Source: Calditrichia bacterium (GTDB lineage: Bacteria > Calditrichota > Calditrichia > Calditrichales > Calditrichaceae). From it: DNA of 11,091 nucleotides. Positions within the stretch are counted from its first letter, which is position 1. The number at the start of each line of letters is the position of its first letter. Below are positions 1-6,633 of the stretch, piece by piece. The position numbers and the translations under genes are program-made. The stretch spans positions 1-11,091 of the forward strand of contig JALWEA010000307.1 in assembly GCA_027039465.1 (NCBI GenBank), given 5' to 3'. The notes beneath the pieces are model-generated. The model searched no databases and was not told the DNA's origin. It worked only from the letters and a program-made list of their open reading frames with translations.

Positions 1-93
1 GGAACAGTTACACTTTGGCGAGGGCTACAGCGACTTGATACAGCCACAGAGATGTATGTAATTTTCACATCTTCTTCTCGAGACGGCCCATAG
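1..93 (+). CDS. C-terminal end of an IS4-family (IS50/Tn5-like) transposase, cut by window start
   Basis: Frame 1 is open from the first base to a TAG at 91-93 and encodes 30 residues that include LWRGLQRLDTATEMY. From memory of the family, IS4-type DDE transposases end in a block of the form DGEPG-x-x-T-L-W-R-G-L-Q-R-L, after the catalytic core and the dimerisation helix, and this matches it well. The catalytic residues lie upstream of the window, so I cannot say whether the gene is intact. The Tn5-like terminal repeat at 104-123, just past the stop codon, supports the call independently. The protein would cut and paste its own element. It is not part of the sulfatase locus but shows that mobile DNA sits directly upstream of it. 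Confidence 0.7.
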   Translation, partial: GTVTLWRGLQRLDTATEMYVIFTSSSRDGP

Positions 94-103
94 CCCACGG
101 TGC

Positions 104-123
104 TTTGTGTGTATAAAGCTCAG
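104..123 (+). repeat. Right terminal inverted repeat of the IS4-family element
   Basis: The sequence TGTGTATAAAGCTCAG (108-123) matches the Tn5/IS50 outside end read outward (TGTGTATAAGAGTCAG) at 13 of 16 positions. It starts 14 bases after the transposase stop, where an IS end is expected. The element would end at 123, and 124-132 (CTTCTTCGA) would be the target duplication if it is 9 bp as in IS50. The left end is outside the window, so neither end nor duplication can be confirmed here. Confidence 0.6.
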
Positions 124-277
124 CTTCTTCGAAGAGAGGGGGACGTAATCAAATGATCAATATGGAATTAGCCATGTTTGGTGGGTGAGCGGATATCAGT
201 ACCGAATATTCAACAATTGAGAGAATTCTGAAATCACGGCATTTTTTCAAAGGTTTCAAATAATCAAACAATACAAT

Positions 278-307
278 CATAAAACCTAAAACGGAATCGA
301 GGTTAAA
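278..307 (+). promoter_or_regulatory. Leader and ribosome binding site of sulfatase 1, shared with sulfatase 2
   Basis: CATAAAACC (278-286), a 6-nt spacer and GGAATCGAGGT (293-303) precede the ATG at 308. The same two blocks with a 7-nt spacer precede the second sulfatase (2417-2443). GAGGT supplies the Shine-Dalgarno sequence, but identity extends well beyond what ribosome binding needs. This suggests common ancestry of the leaders or a shared control site. The preceding stretch 124-277 is AT-rich with no promoter I would defend. Confidence 0.45.
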
Positions 308-1936
308 ATGTCTGCCAAATCCATTTCTCGCAGAAAATTTTTAAAGCAAACCGCTTTAACGACTTTGGGAAGTACCTTGCTGACTTCTTCCATACTCAAA
401 GCGGGCAATGCCGGTCGCTTGCCCAATATTCTCTTCTTTATTACCGACGACATGTATCCCGACATGATGAATTTTTTACCCGAAGGTCGCGGTAAAAACC
501 TCACGCCCAATTTGGATCGTTTGGCGCGCGAAGGCACGATTTTAATGAATCAATACGTCAGCTCACCGGTGTGCACCCCAAGCCGCTTTACCTGTTTAAC
601 AGGAAAGTACGCCAGTCGGGCGACCAATGAGGAATTCCTGAATTTTACCAGGAAGAACGACGGCCAAACGGTGATTCAGTGGAACACATTTATCGTGCCG
701 GGCCAAAAAATTCTGCCCGATTATTTAAAAGAAGCGGGCTACGTAACCGGCATGGTGGGCAAAAATCATGCGATTGAGGTAAAAGGCTTAAAGCCGTTTG
801 ACGACTACTTTGCGGATCCGACGGATCCCAAAGTTGCCAGGCAAATCGAAGAGAATTACAAAAAAGTGCAGGACGCGGTTTTGGCCAGCGGATTCGATTA
901 CGCGGACGGTCTGTACAATAACAATCCCGATTTTTTGGGCTTGTGGAAGTTGGCCGTTCACAATATGGATTGGATTACAGATTGCGGTTTGAAGTTTATC
1001 GAGAAGAATAAAGACAGGCCCTTCTTCCTGTATTTTGCCACAACCGTACCCCACGATCCCAGCGAGCCCGAACGTTCGTGGAAGGCCGACAAGCGCATTA
1101 CGGCCAAAGGCGTTTTGCCGGAAGCCCCGCATGTGCTGCCTCCGCCCGAAACGTACGCCGAACGTTTCAAAAAAGCGGGTATTAAAGACGGTCATAACAA
1201 AGAAAATGTTCTTTGGCTGGACGACTCGTTAGGCGCATTGATCAAGAAGTTGGAAGATTTAAATCTGCTGGATAATACGATTATTTTCTTTTTTAACGAT
1301 CACGGACAAAAAGCCAAGGGCACGCTTTATCAGGGCGGTGTGCACGATCCTTCCGTGGTGTGGAAAAAGGGCGGTTTTCCCGTAGGGCATGTCAGCAAGA
1401 CCATGGTTTCCAATGTGGATTTCGTGCCGACGATTCTGGATTATACGGGAACGGGCGTTAAAGCCAAAGGCGTTGACGGTAAAAGCTTTAAACCGGTATT
1501 AGACGGTAAGGTTAAGAAATTGCACGATGCGCTTTATTTTGAATTGGGCTATGCGCGTGCGGTTATCAAAGGCCGCTACAAATATTTAGCCGTACGCTAT
1601 CCCGAATATTTGCGGGATATGTCCATTGAAGAACGCAAAAAACGACTGGATGCCTACAACAAACACCGCCTGCACAAAAAGATGCGCATTGTGACAACCG
1701 ATCCGACCAAGCCGTACAGCCATTTGATGGCCCTGCCGGGCGGCGGAGACGCCGAGCGCGAATCGACCGGTAAAAAGCCGGGCTATTACGATCCCGATCA
1801 ATTGTACGATTTGCAGAAAGATCCCGATGAAATGCACAACTTGGCGGGCAAGAAGGAATATCAGGCAGTTTTGCAAGACATGAAACAAACGCTACGTAAA
1901 TTTTTAAACCAATTGCCCGGCAAATTCGATTTGTAA
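308..1936 (+). CDS. Tat-exported Cys-type sulfatase (family S1)
   Basis: A 542-residue type I sulfatase that would hydrolyse sulfate esters on a glycan. It begins with a twin-arginine signal (SRRKFLK, residues 7-13, then a hydrophobic stretch to about residue 32), so it should leave folded through Tat. The metal-binding start of the fold is PNILFFITDD, with Asp47 and Asp48. The formylglycine signature is Cys89-Thr-Pro-Ser-Arg93, followed by LTG. Further family landmarks are GKNH (151-154) and NDHG (330-333, Asp331/His332), then KGTLYQGG. The usual YEGGxR is YQGGVH here, probably a subfamily trait that affects substrate binding. The C-terminal subdomain, with LYDLQKDPDEMHNLA, is complete. Because the key residue is Cys, it needs maturation, and the maturase encoded at 6634-7941 is the obvious partner. 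The ATG has a well-placed GAGGT. The exact substrate cannot be read from the sequence. Confidence 0.93.
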   Translation: MSAKSISRRKFLKQTALTTLGSTLLTSSILKAGNAGRLPNILFFITDDMYPDMMNFLPEGRGKNLTPNLDRLAREGTILMNQYVSSPVCTPSRFTCLTGKYASRATNEEFLNFTRKNDGQTVIQWNTFIVPGQKILPDYLKEAGYVTGMVGKNHAIEVKGLKPFDDYFADPTDPKVARQIEENYKKVQDAVLASGFDYADGLYNNNPDFLGLWKLAVHNMDWITDCGLKFIEKNKDRPFFLYFATTVPHDPSEPERSWKADKRITAKGVLPEAPHVLPPPETYAERFKKAGIKDGHNKENVLWLDDSLGALIKKLEDLNLLDNTIIFFFNDHGQKAKGTLYQGGVHDPSVVWKKGGFPVGHVSKTMVSNVDFVPTILDYTGTGVKAKGVDGKSFKPVLDGKVKKLHDALYFELGYARAVIKGRYKYLAVRYPEYLRDMSIEERKKRLDAYNKHRLHKKMRIVTTDPTKPYSHLMALPGGGDAERESTGKKPGYYDPDQLYDLQKDPDEMHNLAGKKEYQAVLQDMKQTLRKFLNQLPGKFDL

Positions 1937-2042
1937 GCGGGCTTTGGTTTTACAAGATAAAGGTATTACCAAAACCTAAACGGAGCGATGTTGGTAAATC
2001 GAAAAAGAGCCTGTTGGGATTTTACTATTGACGTGTGGTGGC

Positions 2043-2366
2043 GCGTCCGTCCCTCGATACGATTCTGCCTTTCATCTTGCGTTGTCTGAAGTAAGGTCGA
2101 AGCATTTCCGGCAAGATGCTTCGAACTCAAAAAATTTAACGTTGTGCAACCAAAAGCATCGATTATTTCTTTATTTGTTAGGGAAATGCTTCGCCCCTAC
2201 AAGTCCGGCAGAATCACTCGGGAACCGGACGCGGTCAAAGGCAACCGGTCGTCGAGTAGAGACCGCGCCAGCGGAATTGTATCGAGATACGGTTGCCGCA
2301 ACAGTTCCCAGTTCTTAATTCCCAATTAATCCATGGCGCCGGCCATGTTTCAGCGCTGGCGATGAC
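2043..2366. repeat. Composite dispersed repeat, copy 1 (inverted relative to copy 2)
   Basis: Almost the whole 512-nt gap between the two sulfatases (1937-2448) is repeat. Positions 2043-2070 match the complement of 6597-6624 perfectly, and 2128-2232 match the complement of 6435-6539 with one difference in 105 nt. A looser block, including TTCCCAATTAATCC and TGGCGCC, aligns with the other end of copy 2 near 6343-6376. Copy 1 carries an extra segment (about 2233-2300) with its own short inverted pairs: GCGGTC/GACCGC and GGCAACCG/CGGTTGCC. The near-palindrome at 2332-2347 (CATGGC..GCCATG) lies near one end. Open frames here are by-products of the repeat. Positions 1937-2042 hold only a weak inverted pair (TTTGGT 1943-1948, ACCAAA 1968-1973). 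Confidence 0.9.
2091..2200. repeat. Long-loop inverted repeat inside copy 1
   Basis: The left arm GTAAGGTCGAAGCATTTCCG (2091-2110) pairs with the right arm GGGAAATGCTTCGCCCCTAC (2181-2200), with three mismatches in 20. The intervening 70 nt hold an extra ATGCTTCGA (2117-2125) that can compete for the left arm, so two alternative stems are possible. The same arms occur in copy 2. GGGGCGAAGCATTTCC-type inverted repeats are, from memory, common dispersed elements in several phyla. Confidence 0.75.
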
Positions 2367-2385
2367 AATTAAAAAATCGCTCAGT

Positions 2386-2414
2386 TTGAGTAAAAGTTAA
2401 AATTAAAGAATTAA
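2386..2414 (+). promoter_or_regulatory. Weak candidate promoter for sulfatase 2
   Basis: TTGAGT (2386-2391) is a fair -35 hexamer. With a 17-nt spacer the -10 position reads AATTAA (2409-2414), which is poor. The site lies in the AT-rich stretch between the end of the repeat and the leader, the only non-repeat sequence available for a promoter. Little weight should be put on the hexamers, since the host's promoter consensus is unknown. Confidence 0.22.
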
Positions 2415-2416
2415 AC

Positions 2417-2448
2417 CATAAAACCATTTTCAGGAATCGAGGTACAAC
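2417..2448 (+). promoter_or_regulatory. Leader and ribosome binding site of sulfatase 2, shared with sulfatase 1
   Basis: CATAAAACC (2417-2425), a 7-nt spacer and GGAATCGAGGT (2433-2443) repeat the leader found before the first sulfatase. None of the other four starts with a visible leader in this window carries the pair of blocks. GAGGT ends 5 nt before the ATG and fixes the start at 2449. Confidence 0.45.
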
Positions 2449-4347
2449 ATGAGTAAGCTATGGACGCGTCGTGATTTCCTGCAAAAAACTTCCATCGGGG
2501 TTGGGGGCGGCGCTTTGGCTTTGAATCCTTTGGCGAAAGCCCTGGCTTCCAATTCGGGGAAACGTCCCAACATTCTGTGGATTGTCAGTGAAGACAACGA
2601 TCCGTTTTTGGGCTGTTACGGAGATAAGAACGCCACAACGCCCAACATCGATCGTTTGGCCAAAGAAGGCATCGTGTACGAAAATGCCCTGTCCAACGCG
2701 CCGGTTTGCGCACCGGCCCGCAATACCATTATCACCGGCATGTACCCGCCCAATTTGGGCACCATGCACATGCGCAGCAAGTATGCCATTCCCAAAAAAT
2801 TTAAATTTTTTCCGGAATATCTGCGCGCCGCCGGATATTATTGCACCAACAATGCCAAGGAAGATTACAACACGTTTAAGCCCGACGGCGTTTGGGACGA
2901 ATCCAGCCACAAAGCGCATTACAAAAACCGCAAACCAGGCCAACCGTTTTTTGCCGTGTTTAACATTAACATCAGTCACGAACATGTCATTCATTTCAGT
3001 AATCTGAAACCGGCCAAGGATTTAATGCACAAGCCCGAGGACATGGTTTTGCCGCCTTACCATCCGGACATTCCCGAAATGCGTTTGAGTTGGGCCAATT
3101 ACTACGACTACATCACGGAAATGGATCGACAGGTGGGTCAGCGGCTCAAGGAGCTGGAAGACCTGGGCCTGGCAGACGATACGATCGTGTTTTATTATTC
3201 GGACAACGGCGGAGTATTACCGCGCAGCAAACGCTTTTTGTATGAATCCGGGACCAGAATTGCCATGGTGGTGCGCATTCCCAAAAAATTCCGCCGTATG
3301 GCGACCAAAGACCCTGGCAGTCATGAAGAACGTTTGGTTCAATTTGTGGATTTGGCGCCGACGGTTTTGAGTTTGGCGGGTATTCCCAAACCGGATAACA
3401 TGCAGGGACGGGCCTTTTTGGGTAAATTCATTGAACCGGAACCGGAGTTTGCCTATTGCTACCGCGACCGCATGGACGAGCGCTACGACATGATGCGTTC
3501 CGTGCGTTCCCGCCGCTTTTTGTACATCCGCAATTATTATCCCGATCGTATTTACGGCCAGCATTTGTGGTATTTATGGCGGGCACCGGCCACCCGCGCC
3601 TGGCAAAAAGCCTACGAACAGGGCAAATGCAATGAGGTGCAAAGTCGATTCTGGCGTCCCAAACCGACGGAAGAATTGTACGATGTGCAAAGCGACCCGC
3701 ACAACGTACGCAATTTGGCGCAAGACCCGCAATATGCGAAAATTTTGCAACGCATGCGTGGGGCGCTGAAAAAGTGGGTGCGTCAAAATCACGATGCGGG
3801 ATTTTTACCCGAAGGCTGGATGGTGGAGCAAAGTAAAAAGCAAATTATTTACGATATGACCCATGACGCCAATTTCCCGATAAATACGATTATCGAAACG
3901 GCGGAGATGGCTTCCGAGCGCAAGCCCGAGTATTTGGCAATTTTTAAAGAACGATTGAATCATTCCAATGCCGCCGTGCGCTATTGGGCCGCCGTCGGCT
4001 GCCGAATGTTGGGCAATGATGCGCGCAGTGCCCAATCTGATTTGGCAAAGTTGCTGCATGACCCGGCAGGCGATGTACGCATTGCCGCGGCCGAAGCCCT
4101 GTGCCGAACGGGAAGTTGCTCCAAGGAATTAAAAGTATTATTGAAAGAGATGCACAATGAAAATCCCAAAATACAATTACGCGCCCTGAACGTGCTGGAT
4201 GCTTTGGGTGAAAAGGCACGACCGGTACTTAAAGAAATCATGGGTATTACTCCCTGGGGGATCAAAACCGACGGCTACTTTCATCAGGCGCATACCCAAA
4301 TCATTAAACGATTAAAACCGGGGTGGGAAGATTACATCGTGTGGTAA
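2449..4347 (+). CDS. Tat-exported Cys-type sulfatase with C-terminal HEAT repeats
   Basis: A 632-residue sulfatase, about 130-180 residues longer than a plain family member. A twin-arginine signal (TRRDFLQ, residues 6-12) and a Gly/Ala-rich h-region lead into the fold at PNILWIVSEDN, with Glu48/Asp49 at the metal site. The formylglycine signature is Cys87-Ala-Pro-Ala-Arg91 in a NAPVCAPAR..ITGMYP context, and SDNGG (251-255) gives the second metal pair. LPRSKRFLYESGTR follows. This style recalls the sulfamidase-like or heparan-sulfatase branch (SulfAtlas S1_8 from memory), so glycosaminoglycan-type substrates are possible but unproven. The sulfatase part ends near residue 455. Residues about 485-605 form three HEAT-like helical repeats, with cores HSNAAVRYWAAVGCRMLG, DPAGDVRIAAAEAL and NPKIQLRALNVLDALG. 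A 104-nt gap without a clear terminator suggests co-transcription with the gene at 4452. Confidence 0.92.
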   Translation: MSKLWTRRDFLQKTSIGVGGGALALNPLAKALASNSGKRPNILWIVSEDNDPFLGCYGDKNATTPNIDRLAKEGIVYENALSNAPVCAPARNTIITGMYPPNLGTMHMRSKYAIPKKFKFFPEYLRAAGYYCTNNAKEDYNTFKPDGVWDESSHKAHYKNRKPGQPFFAVFNINISHEHVIHFSNLKPAKDLMHKPEDMVLPPYHPDIPEMRLSWANYYDYITEMDRQVGQRLKELEDLGLADDTIVFYYSDNGGVLPRSKRFLYESGTRIAMVVRIPKKFRRMATKDPGSHEERLVQFVDLAPTVLSLAGIPKPDNMQGRAFLGKFIEPEPEFAYCYRDRMDERYDMMRSVRSRRFLYIRNYYPDRIYGQHLWYLWRAPATRAWQKAYEQGKCNEVQSRFWRPKPTEELYDVQSDPHNVRNLAQDPQYAKILQRMRGALKKWVRQNHDAGFLPEGWMVEQSKKQIIYDMTHDANFPINTIIETAEMASERKPEYLAIFKERLNHSNAAVRYWAAVGCRMLGNDARSAQSDLAKLLHDPAGDVRIAAAEALCRTGSCSKELKVLLKEMHNENPKIQLRALNVLDALGEKARPVLKEIMGITPWGIKTDGYFHQAHTQIIKRLKPGWEDYIVW

Positions 4348-4442
4348 AAAAATAGCCGCAAAAGCCCGGGTTAAAAGCGTAGGATCAAGATCGCTATCGG
4401 GCTGTCGGCTTCATCGATTTTTCACTTAAAAGCAATCGCGTT

Positions 4443-4448
4443 AGGAGG
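4443..4448 (+). promoter_or_regulatory. Perfect Shine-Dalgarno AGGAGG for the GH-like gene
   Basis: AGGAGG ends 3 nt before the ATG at 4452. It is the strongest ribosome binding site in the window and fixes the start at the head of a clean signal peptide. The preceding 4348-4442 hold a loose inverted pair (AGCCCG 4363-4368, CGGGCT 4398-4403) with no T-run, so read-through from sulfatase 2 is likely. Confidence 0.75.
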
Positions 4449-4451
4449 AAC

Positions 4452-6221
4452 ATGAAGTCCCTGAAATTAAGTTTAGGCTTGTTGCTGTTAATGGTGTGGT
4501 TAACGCCTGTTTTTGCCTACCAACATTTTAAGGTGGCCGTTTATTGCACGCAAAAGGATGTGCGGAATTTAAGCGATAAGGCTTACTTTGAGCAAAGTTT
4601 AAAGGAATTACGCAAGTATTTGACCATTGACAAGGTCTATTTGGAAGTGCACCGCGGCAAAACCAACGATTTGCAGACCATGCTCAAAGTTAAAAAGATG
4701 TTTGAACGGGAAGGCATTGCCACGGCAGGGGGCATCACGGCAACGTTACCGCGCTCCGATGCCATGCATTTCGGCGTGCTGTGCTATTCGGACAAGCAGC
4801 AGGTCGATCGTTTGTTTAAGGCTGTTAAAATTGCCGCGCAGGCGTTTGACGAATTCATTTTGGATGATTTCTTTTTTACGTCATGCCGTAGCCCGCAAAG
4901 CATTCGCGCCAAAGGCAATCTTTCGTGGACGGACTTTCGATTGAAGGAATTGACCGATGTTTCGCGTCGTATGGTAACGCTGGCGCGCAGCGTCAATCCC
5001 AAAATCAAGGTAATCATTAAATATCCCAACTGGTATCCTTTCTACCAAAATACCGGGTACAATTTGGCAACGCAACCTCGTATTTTTGACGGCATTTACA
5101 CCGGAACCGAGACGCGCGACCGCATTTACACCCACCAGAATTTGCAACCTTACCAAAGCTATTTGATTATGCGCTATTTAAACAATGTGGCGCCGGGCAG
5201 AAACGGGGGCGGTTGGGTTGACCCGTTGGCGCGCGGTACGTTGGATCGCTACGCTCAGCAATTGGCTTTAACGGTGTTAGGCGGCGCCAAAGAAGTGATG
5301 TTGTTTCATTGGGACGGTCTGTTTCGCCATTTGAGCGACCACAAACTTACGGGTGAAATGGCTGCGGTAGCCGGAATTACGTTTCGCACTATTGACGATT
5401 TTGCCGGAATGCTGACGCGGCCGGAAGCTTTAACGGTTTACCGACCCGTGAATTCAAGCGGTGAAAATTTCGTGGCCGATTATTTGGGAATGATCGGCAT
5501 TCCCGTGGAATTAACGCCGCAATTTCCGGAACACCCGAGCTCGGTTCTTTTAACGGCCGGCGCCGCGCACGACGCCGGAATTCTTGCCAAAATAAAGACC
5601 GTCTTATCCGCAGGCGGCAGGGTGATTCTCACCAGCGGATTTTTAAAAGCGATGCAGGATAAAGGTTTGGGGGATTTAATGAGTGCGCGCCTTTCGGGAT
5701 ATGCTTCGGTTAATCGGGCCAGCGACCTGAATTTCAGGGATGTGTTTAATTTGAGCAGAACCGTGCAAATTCCGATCATTACCGCGCCTACCAACGATTG
5801 CTGGAGCGAAGTGCTGGGCATTAGTCCGGGAGGAAACGCCTATCCCTTATTGGTCGGTAACGAATACGCCAAAGGGCGTATTTTCGTGCTGACGATACCG
5901 GATGACTATTCCGATCTGTACGCTTTGCCTCGCCAAACGCTGCTACAAATCAAACGCTTTATTTTGGAAGATCAGAATATTTTGTTGGAAGCGCCGCCGG
6001 AAGTGAGCTTGTTCGTTTACGAAAGCGGATTGCTTGTCGTGCAGTCTTTCCTGCGACACAATACAAGGGTGGTGCTGCACTTTAAACGACCGGCCGAGGT
6101 CAGCGATTTCTTTAGCGGGCAGGCCCTGCGTTTAAGAAATGGGAAACGGGAACAAACGGCGGAAGTGGCGCTGCCTGCCAATCAAATGCGTGTTTTTCGT
6201 TTTAAGTGGAAAACGGATTGA
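4452..6221 (+). CDS. Secreted glycoside-hydrolase-like protein of unassigned family
   Basis: A 589-residue protein with a Sec signal peptide (cleavage likely after VFA, residue 22). I cannot name its family. Residues 24 to about 320 read as a (beta/alpha)8 barrel: strands KVAVYCT, KVYLEVH, ATAGGITATL, EFILDDFFF, KVIIKYPNWY, DGIYTGTE and EVMLFHWDG come at regular spacing. Strand-end acids Asp138/Asp139 (strand 4) and Glu220 are candidate catalytic residues by analogy with barrel glycosidases. Residues about 325-490 look like an alpha/beta domain of the kind that follows the barrel in GH42-like beta-galactosidases (VLLTAGAAHD, GGRVILTSGF). About 505-589 form a beta-sandwich tail. It follows sulfatase 2 with a strong ribosome site and no visible terminator, so it probably acts on the same sulfated glycan. 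A non-catalytic glycan-binding role remains possible. The sequence shows no frameshift or truncation. Confidence 0.75.
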   Translation: MKSLKLSLGLLLLMVWLTPVFAYQHFKVAVYCTQKDVRNLSDKAYFEQSLKELRKYLTIDKVYLEVHRGKTNDLQTMLKVKKMFEREGIATAGGITATLPRSDAMHFGVLCYSDKQQVDRLFKAVKIAAQAFDEFILDDFFFTSCRSPQSIRAKGNLSWTDFRLKELTDVSRRMVTLARSVNPKIKVIIKYPNWYPFYQNTGYNLATQPRIFDGIYTGTETRDRIYTHQNLQPYQSYLIMRYLNNVAPGRNGGGWVDPLARGTLDRYAQQLALTVLGGAKEVMLFHWDGLFRHLSDHKLTGEMAAVAGITFRTIDDFAGMLTRPEALTVYRPVNSSGENFVADYLGMIGIPVELTPQFPEHPSSVLLTAGAAHDAGILAKIKTVLSAGGRVILTSGFLKAMQDKGLGDLMSARLSGYASVNRASDLNFRDVFNLSRTVQIPIITAPTNDCWSEVLGISPGGNAYPLLVGNEYAKGRIFVLTIPDDYSDLYALPRQTLLQIKRFILEDQNILLEAPPEVSLFVYESGLLVVQSFLRHNTRVVLHFKRPAEVSDFFSGQALRLRNGKREQTAEVALPANQMRVFRFKWKTD

Positions 6222-6241
6222 AATTAGGAAAAATACGAAAA

Positions 6242-6309
6242 GGGTTAAGAGTGTAAGGGTTGAAGAGTTAAGGGGAACGTTATTCGTTATTCGTGTATTC
6301 GTTAATCGT
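6242..6309 (+). repeat. Short tandem arrays: GTTAAG-type octamers followed by TTATTCG units
   Basis: Twenty bases after the GH-like stop the sequence falls into 8-nt units (GGTTAAGA, GTGTAAGG, GTTGAAGA, GTTAAGGG). It then runs through GGAA into CGTTATTCG, TTATTCG, TGTATTCG and TTAATCG. The same two modules in the same order, joined by GGGGAA, recur at 10215-10330 after another + strand stop codon. There is no coding potential. Confidence 0.7.
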
Positions 6310-6342
6310 GAATGGCAGCATGTAAAGTGCATGGCGTGAGCT

Positions 6343-6624
6343 GTCATTCCGAGGCCTGGAACCATGGCTGGCGCCACGGATTATTAAGATAGTGACATGA
6401 ACTGATTGGGAACTGGGAACTTGGAACTGGTAAAGCGTCCGGTTCCCGAGTGATTCTGCCGGACTTGTAGGGGCGAAGCATTTCCCTAACAAATAAAGAA
6501 ATAATAGATGCTTTTGGTTGCACAACGTTAAATTTTTTGCGTTTGCAGCATCTTGACGGAAATGCTTCGCCCTTACTTCGGATAACGCAAGATAACAGGC
6601 AGAATCGTATCGAGGGACGGACGC
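6343..6624. repeat. Composite dispersed repeat, copy 2 (inverted relative to copy 1)
   Basis: This is the counterpart of 2043-2366. The core 6435-6539 is complementary to 2128-2232 with a single mismatch, and 6597-6624 is perfectly complementary to 2043-2070. The distal part is looser: GTCATTCCGAGG, the palindrome TGGCGCCA at 6369-6376, and GGGAACTGGGAACTTGGAACTGG-like triplication at 6408-6430. Together with the octamer arrays it fills the 412-nt gap between two convergent genes. It ends 9 nt before the stop codon of the minus-strand maturase, leaving no room for any other terminator. Confidence 0.9.
6467..6576. repeat. Long-loop inverted repeat inside copy 2, possible bidirectional terminator
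   Basis: GTAGGGGCGAAGCATTTCCC (6467-6486) pairs with CGGAAATGCTTCGCCCTTAC (6557-6576), with two mismatches in 20 and a 70-nt loop. It lies between convergent genes, where a symmetrical structure could end transcription from both sides. The long loop and the lack of a T-run make this uncertain. Confidence 0.6.
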
Positions 6625-6633
6625 ACCATTCTT

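Noticed and set aside
2028..2318. 96-codon + strand open frame between the sulfatases
   Set aside because: It lies within composite repeat copy 1, and a nearly identical peptide is produced by the minus strand of copy 2 (6280-6525). It is a by-product of repeat sequence, with no ribosome site.
2458..2994. 178-codon minus-strand frame under sulfatase 2
   Set aside because: It is fully antisense to the conserved sulfatase core, has no domain and no ribosome site, and its composition is that of a shadow frame.
6280..6525. 81-codon minus-strand frame between the convergent genes
   Set aside because: This is a translation of repeat copy 2 and the short arrays. The shared CNQKH..LGNRT stretch reflects DNA repeat identity, not protein conservation.
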